Below, one piece after another: positions 1-8,772 of a DNA stretch of 63,165 nucleotides (position 1 is the stretch's first letter; every line of letters starts with the position of its first letter). Location of the stretch: the NCBI RefSeq assembly GCF_013423485.1, contig NZ_JABFFR010000054.1, forward strand, positions 1 to 63,165, given 5' to 3'. Position numbers and translations under genes: made by a program. The notes beneath the pieces are model-generated. The model saw nothing but the letters and a program-made list of their open reading frames with translations, was not told the DNA's origin and ran no database searches. The DNA comes from Azospirillum oleiclasticum (lineage in GTDB: Bacteria; Pseudomonadota; Alphaproteobacteria; Azospirillales; Azospirillaceae).

Positions 1-528
1 GAGCCCGAGGCCCTTGCGTTCCTCGACGCGCTGGCGCGTTCCTACCAGTTGCCCTTCACGCCGGAGGACGGCCAGCGCTTGGTGGCGGCGATCGGCTGGC
101 CGCAGCCCTATTACCTCCAGCTCGCCTTCCAGAACATCCGGAGCCTGCACCGGGACGGCCAACCGGTCGGCGGGCTCATCGACACGGCCGTCGATGCCCT
201 GATCCGGCCGGGCGCAGACAACGACCTCCACCATTGGGAAGAACGGCTCCACCTCCAGCTCGCTCCGGACGACGCGGCACTCGCCGTTGCTCTTCTAAAT
301 CTCGCCTGCCGCGAGCGGAGCGGCGCCACCGCCACCGCGCTGTTCGCGGAAACCCAGCGGCTCCGGCCCGCCCTCACCGAGGACCAGCAGAGGCGGGCCT
401 TCACCCGCCTGCGTGACATCCTGATCCGCGACGCCTATTGGTGCGCCGACGATGCCACCGGCCCACGCCGCTACCGCTTTCTGCTCGAGCCGCTGCGCCG
501 CTGGTGGGAGCGCAACGGCAGCCTGTGA
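1..528 (+). CDS. ATP-binding protein, C-terminal part (gene enters from the left)
   Basis: The reading frame is open from the first base and ends in TGA, so only the last 175 residues are visible. The segment has no Walker motifs; these would lie upstream. Its helical pattern, with a PYYLQL stretch and a final YRFLLEPLRRWW segment, looks like the helical lid plus winged-helix tail of archaeal-type P-loop ATPases. That assignment is by family resemblance only. It ends 11 bases before the next ATPase gene on the same strand, so the two are probably co-transcribed and may work together. Confidence 0.6.
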   Translation, partial: EPEALAFLDALARSYQLPFTPEDGQRLVAAIGWPQPYYLQLAFQNIRSLHRDGQPVGGLIDTAVDALIRPGADNDLHHWEERLHLQLAPDDAALAVALLNLACRERSGATATALFAETQRLRPALTEDQQRRAFTRLRDILIRDAYWCADDATGPRRYRFLLEPLRRWWERNGSL

Positions 529-539
529 GGACCCCGGCC

Positions 540-3500
540 ATGACGCAGCCCGCCCCGTCCGCCGCCCCGCTCTTCTACAACCCCGACTGGGTCGGTGACG
601 ACCGGCTGGTGGCGGGCTTCGTCGCCCGGCTCGACCTCTACGCCTTCCTGCGCGGGGAGCTGGCGCGGACACCGCTGCACAGCACCGCCCAGCATGTGCT
701 GCTGGTGGGGCCGCGCGGGGCCGGCAAGACCACCATGCTGAAACGGCTGGCGGTGGCGATCCGGAACGACGCCGACCTGTCCGGCCACCTGATCGCCCTG
801 TCCTTCCAGGAGGAGCTGTACCAGCTCAAGAATCTCGCCGATTTCTGGTGGGCGGCCTGCGACGCCCTGTGCGACGAGCTGGAGCGGCAGGGCCGGCAGG
901 CCGAGGCCGACGCGCTGGGCGACGCCATCGACCGCACCCGCCCCATGGGACCGCGCAGCGATCCGCAGGACGCGGCGGGGCTGCGGCTGCTGCTGGAGAC
1001 CTGCGCGCGGCTGGAGCGGCGGCCGGTGCTGCTGGTCGACAACATCGACATGGTCATGCAGCGCATCGACACCCGCGGCCGCACCCGCAAGGACCCGCTG
1101 TCCCCCGCCTATTGGGCGCTGCGCGAGGCGCTGTCGACGGCCGTGTCGCCGGTGGTGATCGGCGGCGCGGTGCGGCTGGACGGCCCCTTCGCCGGCTACG
1201 ACAAAGCCTTCTACGACTTCTTCGCGGTCCGGCGCCTGTCCAGCCTGTCGCTGGAGGAGGTGGAGGCGATCCTGGCCCGCCTCGCCCACGCCCACGGCAC
1301 GCCGGATTGGGAAGCGCGGCTGCGGGCGCGGCGCGGGCGCATCCAGGCGCTCCACGAGATGACCGGCGGCAACCCCCGCGCGCTGGGCCTGCTGTTCGAC
1401 CTGCTGCGCCAGGGCACCACCGGCCGCGCCGTGGAGGATTTCGAGCGGCTGATGGACCTCACCACCCCCTACTACAAGGCGCTGATGGAGGCGCTGTCGG
1501 AGCAGGCGCAGGTGATCGTGCACGCCATGGCCCAGCTCCGCCGCTGGATGCCGGCGGCCGACATCGCCCGCCAAGCCGGGCTGGAGACCCGCACCGTCTC
1601 CGCCCAGCTCGAGCTTCTCGCCAACGACGGGGTGGTGGAGAAGAAGCCGGGGAAGAAGACGCTCTACATCATCGCCGAACAGCTCTTCCGCATCTGGCTG
1701 CAGATGCGCAGCTCCCGCCGCCTGCGCCAGCGGGTGGCCTATCTGACCGAGTTCCTGGAGGCGCTCTACGACCGGGAGGAGCTGGACGGGCTGCTGGCCC
1801 CCGGCGGCGCCCTGGCGGAACGGCTGCGCACCGACGCCCTGCGCGACTTCGCGCTCGCCGAATGGCAGGGCGACGGCAGCGCCATCGCCCGCGCGCTGAA
1901 GGCCCGCGCCGCCCGCGCCCTGCTGGGCGGATCGGACGAAGCACCACCCTGCGGCCCCGGCGACTTCGACGTTGACCTGGAAGCCCTGGCCCATTGCCGC
2001 GCCGCGCTGGACGGCCACCGCAAGAACCTCGGCGGGCTGGACCCCGACCAGATCCTGGGTTCCCTCACCCTGAGCAGGGAGGAGCGCTGCGCCAGCGCCG
2101 ACCGCCTGTGCAACCCCGCGACCGCCGCCGCCGAACGCGACCGCCTGCGGCCGATCCTGGCGGCGGAGCGGGCGGAACTGGAGCGGATCGGGCTGACCGG
2201 GGCGGAGATCGGGCGACTGTACGACCTGCGCGCCGGGGGATTGTGGCGGCTGCCAAGCCTGACGGTCGAGGAGGTGGAGGCGGAGGTGCGGCTCGACCCC
2301 GGCCGTGCGGCGCTGTATCGCCACCTTGCCTGGACGCTGCTGGGCGCCGGACGGATTGCCGTGCCTTTGGAGGGGGAGGCGCGGGGTTGGCTGACGTTCG
2401 GGCGGGAGCGGCTGGCGGGAGCGACGTCCGACGAGTGGGCCAAGGTTGCTAAAACTTTCCGCGACGGCGGTTTCCTTGAGGCGGCAACCGAAGCGGTGGG
2501 GGAAGCGCTTCGACGGGGAGACTCCTGCCGCGCATGGCGCGAGCAGGGCGTCTTGCTCACCGAACATTTCAAACGCTTCAGCGAAGCCGAAATCGCTTTC
2601 CGCAAAGCCATCGTTCTCGATCCGTCGGATGGTAGTTCCTGGTTCAACAGAGGGAGGCTGCTGACCAATCACCTCGCCCGTTTCGACGAGGCCGAGGCCG
2701 CTTTCCACAAGACAACCCGCCTCTATCCATCGATTGCCGAGCTTTGGTTTTTCTTGGGCGAGGTGCTTGCAGACCATCATGGCCGGATCGCTGAAGCCGA
2801 ATCGGCGTTCCGTACGGCCATCATACTCGACCCATCCATGATCTTGGTTTGGCGTGATCTAGGAACATTGTTGGACCGCCCAGGACGTTCCGATGAAGCC
2901 GAAGCCGCTTTCCGAAGAGTGCTCGCCCTCGACCCGTCCGATGCCTGGTCCTGGACACGGCTCGGAACCCTTCTGGTGGCAGACCATGCGCGCTTCAACG
3001 AGGCCACGGCCGCCTTTCAAAAAGCCGTCTGTCTCGATCCATCAACAGGAAGGTCGTGGGCCGGTCTGGGCATTCCTCTGCTTTGGCTCAATCCCCTTGA
3101 AGCCCTGACCGTATACCGCCGGGCCTTCACCCTGGATCCCGATACCGCCGAATTTCGAGAGGCATGGAATGCCCTGCATTACCCACAACTCGCCGCCCCC
3201 GTCTCCCAAGCCATAGCCGCCGAGAACTGGGGCATCGTGCGCGAGCATCTGCAACGCTGGCTGGACGATCCGCAGCTCGGGGCGGAGCTGTGGAGCAGCA
3301 TTGCGCTGGCCCGGCGTGTGGCGGGGCAGGCGGTGCGGCTCGGGCATGGGGAGAGGCTGCTGGGGATCCTGCGCGAGCTGGGGATCGACAAGCGGGCGCT
3401 GCCGCTGGTGCTGGCGCTGGAGGCGGCGGTGGCCGGCTCGCCCGACGGGCTCGCCACCGTCGAGCCGGAGGCGCGGGCGGCGGCGGAGCTCCTGTACCGG

Positions 3501-3551
3501 CGGATCATGGAGCCGCCCGCCCCCGTGACATCCCCGCCGCCGGCCCGTTGA
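540..3551 (+). CDS. AAA/STAND-like ATPase with winged helix and TPR repeats
   Basis: The ATG at 540 is chosen because it follows the upstream gene by 11 bases and begins a continuous protein of 1003 residues. A Walker A motif (GPRGAGKTT) lies near residue 57 and a Walker B-like LLVDNIDM near 162. A helix-turn-helix-like region follows around residues 340-400. Residues of about 630-870 form tandem TPR-like units with alternating W-x-x-G and A-x-x-AFR motifs and recurring LDPS. This is the layout of signal-transducing or regulatory NTPases that sense a partner through TPRs. The TPR stretch (about 2560-3130) is visibly less GC-rich than the flanks. Substrate and role are unknown; defence or regulation are both possible. 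Confidence 0.7.
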   Translation: MTQPAPSAAPLFYNPDWVGDDRLVAGFVARLDLYAFLRGELARTPLHSTAQHVLLVGPRGAGKTTMLKRLAVAIRNDADLSGHLIALSFQEELYQLKNLADFWWAACDALCDELERQGRQAEADALGDAIDRTRPMGPRSDPQDAAGLRLLLETCARLERRPVLLVDNIDMVMQRIDTRGRTRKDPLSPAYWALREALSTAVSPVVIGGAVRLDGPFAGYDKAFYDFFAVRRLSSLSLEEVEAILARLAHAHGTPDWEARLRARRGRIQALHEMTGGNPRALGLLFDLLRQGTTGRAVEDFERLMDLTTPYYKALMEALSEQAQVIVHAMAQLRRWMPAADIARQAGLETRTVSAQLELLANDGVVEKKPGKKTLYIIAEQLFRIWLQMRSSRRLRQRVAYLTEFLEALYDREELDGLLAPGGALAERLRTDALRDFALAEWQGDGSAIARALKARAARALLGGSDEAPPCGPGDFDVDLEALAHCRAALDGHRKNLGGLDPDQILGSLTLSREERCASADRLCNPATAAAERDRLRPILAAERAELERIGLTGAEIGRLYDLRAGGLWRLPSLTVEEVEAEVRLDPGRAALYRHLAWTLLGAGRIAVPLEGEARGWLTFGRERLAGATSDEWAKVAKTFRDGGFLEAATEAVGEALRRGDSCRAWREQGVLLTEHFKRFSEAEIAFRKAIVLDPSDGSSWFNRGRLLTNHLARFDEAEAAFHKTTRLYPSIAELWFFLGEVLADHHGRIAEAESAFRTAIILDPSMILVWRDLGTLLDRPGRSDEAEAAFRRVLALDPSDAWSWTRLGTLLVADHARFNEATAAFQKAVCLDPSTGRSWAGLGIPLLWLNPLEALTVYRRAFTLDPDTAEFREAWNALHYPQLAAPVSQAIAAENWGIVREHLQRWLDDPQLGAELWSSIALARRVAGQAVRLGHGERLLGILRELGIDKRALPLVLALEAAVAGSPDGLATVEPEARAAAELLYRRIMEPPAPVTSPPPAR

Positions 3552-3591
3552 CAGGGGATACCCCCCTCAACAGCCGCGACGAGGCCCTCCC

Positions 3592-3993
3592 ATGATGGCG
3601 CGCGCCATGATCGCCACCCACCCCGACGTGAAAGGGAGCGTCAACGACGCCCTGATCCGCTGCATCGAGGACTGCTATTCCTGCGCCCAGGCCTGCACGG
3701 CCTGCGCCGACGCCTGTCTGGCCGAGGACATGGTCGCCGAACTCCGCCAATGCATCCGCCTCAACCTCGACTGCGCGGACCTCTGCACGGCGACCGGTTC
3801 CATCGCCACCCGCCGCACCGGGTCGAACGAGGCGGTGATCCGCTTGACCGTCCAGGCCTGCACCGAGGCCTGCCGGATCTGCGCGGAGGAATGCGAACGC
3901 CACGCCGCCATGCATGAGCATTGCCGGATCTGCGCCGAGTCCTGCCGCCGCTGCGAGACGGCCTGCCGGGAGGCGCTGGACAGCTTGGCGTGA
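3592..3993 (+). CDS. Cytosolic four-helix-bundle copper storage protein (Csp3-like)
   Basis: The 133-residue protein has 18 cysteines spread as CxxxC and CxxC pairs along predicted helices, for example C-IED-C-YS-C and C-RI-C-AES-C-RR-C. This is the signature of the Csp/DUF326 family, in which cysteines line the core of a four-helix bundle and bind many Cu(I) ions. Length and cysteine number match the Csp3 type. There is no signal peptide, so a cytosolic location is expected, as in Csp3 and unlike exported Csp1. Two starts are possible, ATG at 3592 and in-frame ATGs shortly after. It converges with a radical SAM gene only 3 bases away. Confidence 0.85.
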   Translation: MMARAMIATHPDVKGSVNDALIRCIEDCYSCAQACTACADACLAEDMVAELRQCIRLNLDCADLCTATGSIATRRTGSNEAVIRLTVQACTEACRICAEECERHAAMHEHCRICAESCRRCETACREALDSLA

Positions 3994-3996
3994 GGC

Positions 3997-5037
3997 TCAG
4001 AACACCTCCGACGCCGACAGGTGGCTGCTCTTTTCCAGTTCGGCGGTGCCGCGGAGCGCCCAGCCCAGCAGGGAGCGGCGGAAGCCGGTCCGGCGCTTGA
4101 AGGCGGGGTAGGGCAGGGCGGCGGGGTCGTAGCCCTCCTTCCACACGCGCTGCGGGCTGATGTAGCGCAGCACCGCGTGCTCGTAGACGACCGCCCGGCG
4201 GTTGGCGCCGCGGGCCAGCGGGTCGGCGGTGTTGGCGAGCAGCCGCACGCCGGCCTCCGCGCACTGCCGGCGGAGACCGGCCACCCCCGCCTCGTAGGCC
4301 GGCAGGGAGCGGGCCAGATCCTTGTCGGTGTAGGCGGTGTTGCCGAGATCGGTGATGATCGGGCGGATCTGGATGGTGCGCGGGCGGTAGGCGGCGAAGG
4401 CCGTCAGGATCTCCGGGATCTGGGCGACATTGTCGTTGTTGGCGGTGAAGTTCAGCCGCAGCGCCGGCCCCGCGGCATCTCCCTTGGCCCCTCCGGCCTC
4501 CCGCCGCACCGTCTCCAGCAGGGCGAGGTTGTCGTGCAGCCGCTGCCAGCGGGCACCCGTCATCAGCCGCTCGTAGGTGGCGGCGTCGGTGCCGTGGACG
4601 GAGACGGTGATCTCGTCGAGCCCGTACGCCACCAGCCGCTCCAGCTCCGGCCGGCGCAGGAGTTGGGCGTTGGTGACCAGCGACACGAAGGGCACGCCGC
4701 GCGCCTTCGCCATCTCCACGATGGCCGGGTAATCCTTCCACATGGTCGGCTCCGACCCGCAGCCGATGTAGAGCTGGAGCGCTTCCCCGAAGAAGGCGTC
4801 GGCGACGGCGCGGATCTGGTCGGGGGTGAAGCGCGGGCCGGCGTTGCCGGCGTACCAGTCCGGGTCGCTGTAGTAGCACATGGCGCAGCGCAGGTTGCAG
4901 GCGACCGCCGGGTCCAGCCGCACCACGCTGTAGCGCAGCCCCGCCAGATCGGCCGCCAGCACGCCCAGGAACTTGAGCCGGTTGCTGCGCACCAGCGCGT
5001 TCAGGGCGAGAAGGGTGGCGCTGTCGACCTTAAGCAT
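3997..5037 (-). CDS. Radical SAM protein
   Basis: The 346-residue protein carries the radical SAM cysteine motif CNLRCAMC (C47, C51, C54) that holds the 4Fe-4S cluster used to cleave S-adenosylmethionine. Downstream segments such as GCGSEPTMW and VSVHGTDAATY fit the rest of the partial TIM barrel. No C-terminal cysteine-rich SPASM region is visible, so a second cluster is not expected. The substrate is unknown. Location next to a glycan block would allow a sugar- or lipid-modifying role, but that is only inference. The ATG at 5037 gives a sensible N-terminus. Confidence 0.8.
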   Translation of the reverse strand: MLKVDSATLLALNALVRSNRLKFLGVLAADLAGLRYSVVRLDPAVACNLRCAMCYYSDPDWYAGNAGPRFTPDQIRAVADAFFGEALQLYIGCGSEPTMWKDYPAIVEMAKARGVPFVSLVTNAQLLRRPELERLVAYGLDEITVSVHGTDAATYERLMTGARWQRLHDNLALLETVRREAGGAKGDAAGPALRLNFTANNDNVAQIPEILTAFAAYRPRTIQIRPIITDLGNTAYTDKDLARSLPAYEAGVAGLRRQCAEAGVRLLANTADPLARGANRRAVVYEHAVLRYISPQRVWKEGYDPAALPYPAFKRRTGFRRSLLGWALRGTAELEKSSHLSASEVF

Positions 5038-5133
5038 CCTTAGGTCATCCCGTGCGGCGGCGGCGGCAGTCTAGGCAAGCGGCGGGGGCGGCACAACCAC
5101 CGGTCTTTCGCGGGCCGGTCCTTCGAGGGTCGG

Positions 5134-6342
5134 TCATCGCTCCGTCACCATCCGCCACACGCGCTCCGCCACCACCTCCAGCCGGTAGTCGCGCTCGACC
5201 ACGCGGCGGGCGGCGGCGGCCATGGCCGCCAGCTCGTCCGGGGCCAGAGCCAGGGCGCGGCGTATGGCGGCGCGGGCGCTCTGCGGGTCGGGGTCGAAGA
5301 GCAGGCCGGCGCCCTCGGCCTCCAGCCCGTCCCAGGCCATGCCGCGGTTGACCAGCGCCGGCCGCCCGGTGGCCATGCCCTCGATCACCGCATAGCCGAA
5401 ATTCTCCCGCACCCCGCCCTCGCCCAGCCCCGAGGGCAGCACCACCAGGTCGCTGCGCGCCAGCGCGTCCAGCAGACCGGCGTGGTCGACATAGCCGCAA
5501 AGCTCCACGGCACCATCGGCGTCCGCGGCCAGCCGCTCCACCGCGGCGCCGTATTCCCCGCCGCCGGAGCCGGCGACGATCAGCCGGTCGCGCGGCCCCC
5601 GCTCCTCCAGCCACAGCCGCAGGAAGGGCAGGATGCCCTTTTCCGGCGACAGCCGGCCGATGTAGCAGAGCACCCGCCCGCCGTCGGGCGTGCGCGGCGG
5701 CAGCGGCGGCCAGTCCGCCGGGTCGAGCGCGTTGGGGATGTCGACCACCCGCGCGCCGGGCAGCAGCGCGCGCACCCCGTCCGCCTCCACCGCGGCGGTG
5801 GCGTGCACCGCGCGGGCGGCCCGCAGGCCGGGCAGGGTGATCAGCCGGTAGAACAGCCATTTCAACGGCTTGCGCCGGCGGATGTGGTCGACATGGCCGG
5901 GCATCAGCCCGCCATGCACCGCCACCGCATAAGGGCGCCCCAGCCACCGGCAGACCAGCACCGCCAGGCTGGTGGGCCAGGTGGCGACGCCGTTGACGTA
6001 CACCCGCTCGGCGTCGCGGCAGGCGCGGTAGAGCGCCGGCAGCGCCCCCGGCCCGAAGCCCCAGCGCTTCCAGCCCCAGGCGCGGTAGAGATGGATCGGC
6101 ACCTCCGCTTCCCCACCCGGCCCCCCGCCTGACGGCAGCCCCAGATGGCGCGCCACGGCCGCGGCGGTGAGGGACGGCCCCTCCGACCCGTCGCTGACGC
6201 ACAGCGCGAAGGGGCGCCCGGCCGCCGCCCAGGCGCGCGCCAGCCGCGCCGTGTTCTCGGCGATGCCGCCCCAGCCGAGCGCCGGGGCCGTGTGGGTGGC
6301 GACGAGGCAGACGCGCGGTTCCTGCTGACCGTCGGGCATCAT
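5134..6342 (-). CDS. Glycosyltransferase family 4
   Basis: This is a GT-B fold retaining glycosyltransferase of about 402 residues. The N-terminal domain begins RVCLVATHTAPALGWGG, and the C-terminal donor-binding domain has YIGRLSPEKGI and the E-x7-E type motif within VRENFGYAVIEGMATG. Two adjacent ATGs at 6342 and 6339 are the likely starts; further upstream the frame reads through a probable promoter. It should transfer a sugar from a nucleotide donor to a lipid-linked or growing glycan on the cytoplasmic face of the membrane. The exact sugar cannot be read from sequence. It is divergent from the membrane protein gene at 6474. Confidence 0.85.
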   Translation of the reverse strand: MMPDGQQEPRVCLVATHTAPALGWGGIAENTARLARAWAAAGRPFALCVSDGSEGPSLTAAAVARHLGLPSGGGPGGEAEVPIHLYRAWGWKRWGFGPGALPALYRACRDAERVYVNGVATWPTSLAVLVCRWLGRPYAVAVHGGLMPGHVDHIRRRKPLKWLFYRLITLPGLRAARAVHATAAVEADGVRALLPGARVVDIPNALDPADWPPLPPRTPDGGRVLCYIGRLSPEKGILPFLRLWLEERGPRDRLIVAGSGGGEYGAAVERLAADADGAVELCGYVDHAGLLDALARSDLVVLPSGLGEGGVRENFGYAVIEGMATGRPALVNRGMAWDGLEAEGAGLLFDPDPQSARAAIRRALALAPDELAAMAAAARRVVERDYRLEVVAERVWRMVTER

Positions 6343-6382
6343 GCACCGCGATGTTGCGAAGTGTTGCGGGGAAGGGCCTGGA

Positions 6383-6411
6383 TAAGTAGTTTCACGCCCC
6401 GGAATTTGCAA
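6383..6411 (-). promoter_or_regulatory. Candidate sigma-70-type promoter of the GT4 gene
   Basis: On the minus strand, TTGCAA (6411-6406) is followed after 17 bases by TACTTA (6388-6383). The -10 lies about 40 bases before the ATG at 6342. Spacing is ideal and the -35 is good; the -10 is only moderate. Confidence 0.4.
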
Positions 6412-6473
6412 CCATTCCGCCATGGGCCGGCAACGGCGGCAACATTCCGGGTTCGGCGACGGGGCCATCGGGC

Positions 6474-7763
6474 ATGATCCGCAAACACCTTCCGGCGGTC
6501 CTTCTCTGCGGCCTGCTGACCGCCCTGGCCCTGCCCGCGATCCTGCTGGACATCCGGCTCGACACCGGGGTCGCCGCCGATTCCGTGCAGGTCCATGTGC
6601 CGCAGATGAATCTGTTCGTCGCGGACCCCTTCGCGCCGCTGGACCACAAGGCGTACGTCGCCTCGATTCCCCTCTACCACATGGCCTTCGCGGCGGCGGC
6701 GCGGGCGATGGGCATCGGCACGATCGAGCACGGCATGACCGGGCTGCGGCTGCTGAACGGGGGGCTGGGCCTGCTGCTCATCCTTTGCGCCGTCCGGCTG
6801 CTCGGCCGGACGGAGGACCCGCTGCGGCCGCTGCTGCTGCTGCCCCTGACGGTGTCCTGGTTCACCGTGCAATCGACCGCCTATTTCGGAACCGACGTGG
6901 CCGGGCTGCTGATGCTGGCGCTGTTCCTGCTGGCCGTCCGCAGCGGGCTGGCGGGACGCGGTCTGGCGGGGCGGGGGGCGGCGGGTCTGGCGATGGTCGG
7001 CACCCGGCACCTGCTGGCGCCGACCCTGTTCGCCCCCACCCTGGCCCGCGCCTTCACCCGCGACGGGCGCCGCTTCAGCCCTAGGGAGACCGCCGCCGAG
7101 CTGCTGCCAGCGCTCGCCCTGCTGGCGGTCCATGCCGTGGCCTGGGGCGGTCTGGTCCCGCCGGGGATCACGCCGGACATGAACGCCGCCGGGCTGTTCC
7201 CCGCCGCCGGGCTGCATGCGCTGGCCTATCTGGGTGTCATGGCCTTCATCTTCGGGCCGGTGCGCGCGGCCGACCTGCGCCGCTTCCTCGGCGGGGCGCA
7301 GACACGGCGGCTGGTCATCGCCGCGCTGGCCGCCGGTGCGGTGGTCTGGCTGGCGGTGCCCTCCTCCTTCGATCCGGCGGCGGGGCGCTGGGGATCGGTG
7401 GTCTGGTCCATCGCACGTTACAGCCCCAGCCTCCTGGACCGCTCGCTGCCGCTGCTGCCGCTGGTGCTGGCCGGGGCGCTGCTGGCCGCCTATGTGCTGG
7501 AGACGTGCCGGCGGATGGGCGGGATGCCGCTGGAGATCGCAGCACTCCTCTGCTGCCTGGGCGGGCTGGTCTTCGTCTCGCCGGCCTACCAGCGCTACCC
7601 CGAACCGGTGGCCCTGCTGACGCTCGCCCTGTTCTTCGGCCGCTTGCCAAGCCCGGAGTCGGGGCCAGATCGGGGGCGGGCGCCGGCCATCGGCTACCTG
7701 CCCCTGCTGCTGTTCTCCGCCGCCTACATCGCGGCCGATGCGGCGAAGCTGTATCTGTCGTAG
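6474..7763 (+). CDS. Multi-pass membrane protein, possible GT-C type glycosyltransferase
   Basis: The 429-residue protein has an N-terminal hydrophobic helix (VLLCGLLTALALPAILL) followed by an acidic loop, DSVQVHVPQM, and many further membrane segments. An acidic loop just after the first helix is typical of GT-C enzymes that use polyprenyl-phosphate sugars and act on the periplasmic side. The loop also recalls the ALG10-like family, but the match is weak by eye. It lies divergent from a GT4 gene and converges with the next operon with a 13-base gap. Function is therefore best stated as unknown membrane protein, possibly a sugar transferase. Confidence 0.55.
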   Translation: MIRKHLPAVLLCGLLTALALPAILLDIRLDTGVAADSVQVHVPQMNLFVADPFAPLDHKAYVASIPLYHMAFAAAARAMGIGTIEHGMTGLRLLNGGLGLLLILCAVRLLGRTEDPLRPLLLLPLTVSWFTVQSTAYFGTDVAGLLMLALFLLAVRSGLAGRGLAGRGAAGLAMVGTRHLLAPTLFAPTLARAFTRDGRRFSPRETAAELLPALALLAVHAVAWGGLVPPGITPDMNAAGLFPAAGLHALAYLGVMAFIFGPVRAADLRRFLGGAQTRRLVIAALAAGAVVWLAVPSSFDPAAGRWGSVVWSIARYSPSLLDRSLPLLPLVLAGALLAAYVLETCRRMGGMPLEIAALLCCLGGLVFVSPAYQRYPEPVALLTLALFFGRLPSPESGPDRGRAPAIGYLPLLLFSAAYIAADAAKLYLS

Positions 7764-7776
7764 CGGCGGACCGGCG

Positions 7777-8772
7777 TCACCAGTAGGCGGCGTTCTCCAC
7801 CAGGGCGCAGCGCTCCGGCGTCTCCTCCGGCAGCGGGCGGACCCAGTGGGCGTTCATCAGGGGGGCGATGTGCGCCTCCGCCTCGAAGCGGCGGCCGCGG
7901 ATGCCGAACAGCACCTGGGTCGCCCCGCCGGTGTGGATGCCGATGCGCCCCAGCGCCTTGGCGTGCGCGCACAGCGGAATCGACAACGCCCCGGCGCCGA
8001 TCAGCGCCACGTCGAAGGGCTCCCGCTCCAGCCGCTCCTCCAGCATCGCGAGACGGGCGAACCAGTCGGGCTCGGCGGGCGGCACCAGCGCCGGGCCGAA
8101 GGGGACCTCCACCACCCGCAGGTCGAAGTCCGGCAGGACGCCGGCCCCGCCCCAGATCTCCCGGCCCCAAATCTCATGACGGCGGGCGTACTGGGCCAGC
8201 ACCGTGCGCGGGAAGGGGGTGACCACCGCCACCCGCCGTCCGGCCAGCGCCCGCGTCCAGGGCCAGGCCAGCCGGTAGGGCTCCAGCGCCGCGAACTCGG
8301 TGAAGACGGCGGCCGGGCCGTGGGCGCGCAGGATGTCCGCCTCGCCCCGGTTGTGCCAGACCGCCAGCAGATCGACCGCCCGCAGCCGCTCCACCCACAG
8401 GGCGGCGGCCCGCGCCAGGGTGGCGTTGTCGGCGGGGAACAGGCCGGGGCCGACCATCGCCTCCTCGCGCAGCCAGCCGGGAAAGCGCGGTTCCCGCCCC
8501 CGCCGCGCCGCGCGCCACCAGCGGACCAGCAGCCGCAGCTCCGAATTGCCGATCTTGCCGACGGCGGACGGGGTGCCGTCCCCGATCCGCCGGGCGATGA
8601 GGGCGCCGGCCTCGGCCGCCGTCAGCACGCGGTGGGCGGCGCGGAAGCGCCGCGCCCGCAGCCGCTGCGGCAGGCGGCGCAGCCGCCGCCCGGGGTCCAG
8701 GACGTTGGCGAGCCGGCGCAGCCGGTTGCGCAGCCCGTTCCCCAACAGCGCGCGCGGCCCGTCCCCGCTCAT
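7777..8772 (-). CDS. Conserved glycan-locus protein, GT-D-like
   Basis: The 331-residue protein starts at an ATG that overlaps the previous stop (ATGA). It contains GKIGNSELRLL near the N-terminus, AVVTPFPRTV in the middle and a C-terminal block DVALIGAGALSIPLCAHAK followed by IHTGGATQVLFGI. The combination of an early G-x-x-G-x-x-E/N motif and a late Rossmann-like block recalls GT-D fold glycosyltransferases and a family common in polysaccharide loci. No biochemical function can be read from sequence. It is the last gene of a four-gene operon that begins at 12231. Confidence 0.6.
   Translation of the reverse strand: MSGDGPRALLGNGLRNRLRRLANVLDPGRRLRRLPQRLRARRFRAAHRVLTAAEAGALIARRIGDGTPSAVGKIGNSELRLLVRWWRAARRGREPRFPGWLREEAMVGPGLFPADNATLARAAALWVERLRAVDLLAVWHNRGEADILRAHGPAAVFTEFAALEPYRLAWPWTRALAGRRVAVVTPFPRTVLAQYARRHEIWGREIWGGAGVLPDFDLRVVEVPFGPALVPPAEPDWFARLAMLEERLEREPFDVALIGAGALSIPLCAHAKALGRIGIHTGGATQVLFGIRGRRFEAEAHIAPLMNAHWVRPLPEETPERCALVENAAYW

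Noticed and set aside
471..2780. Long open frame on the minus strand opposite the TPR ATPase gene
   Set aside because: It is rich in Gln, Gly and Arg with no recognisable fold and mirrors a clear ATPase on the plus strand; GC-rich DNA commonly gives such open antisense frames.
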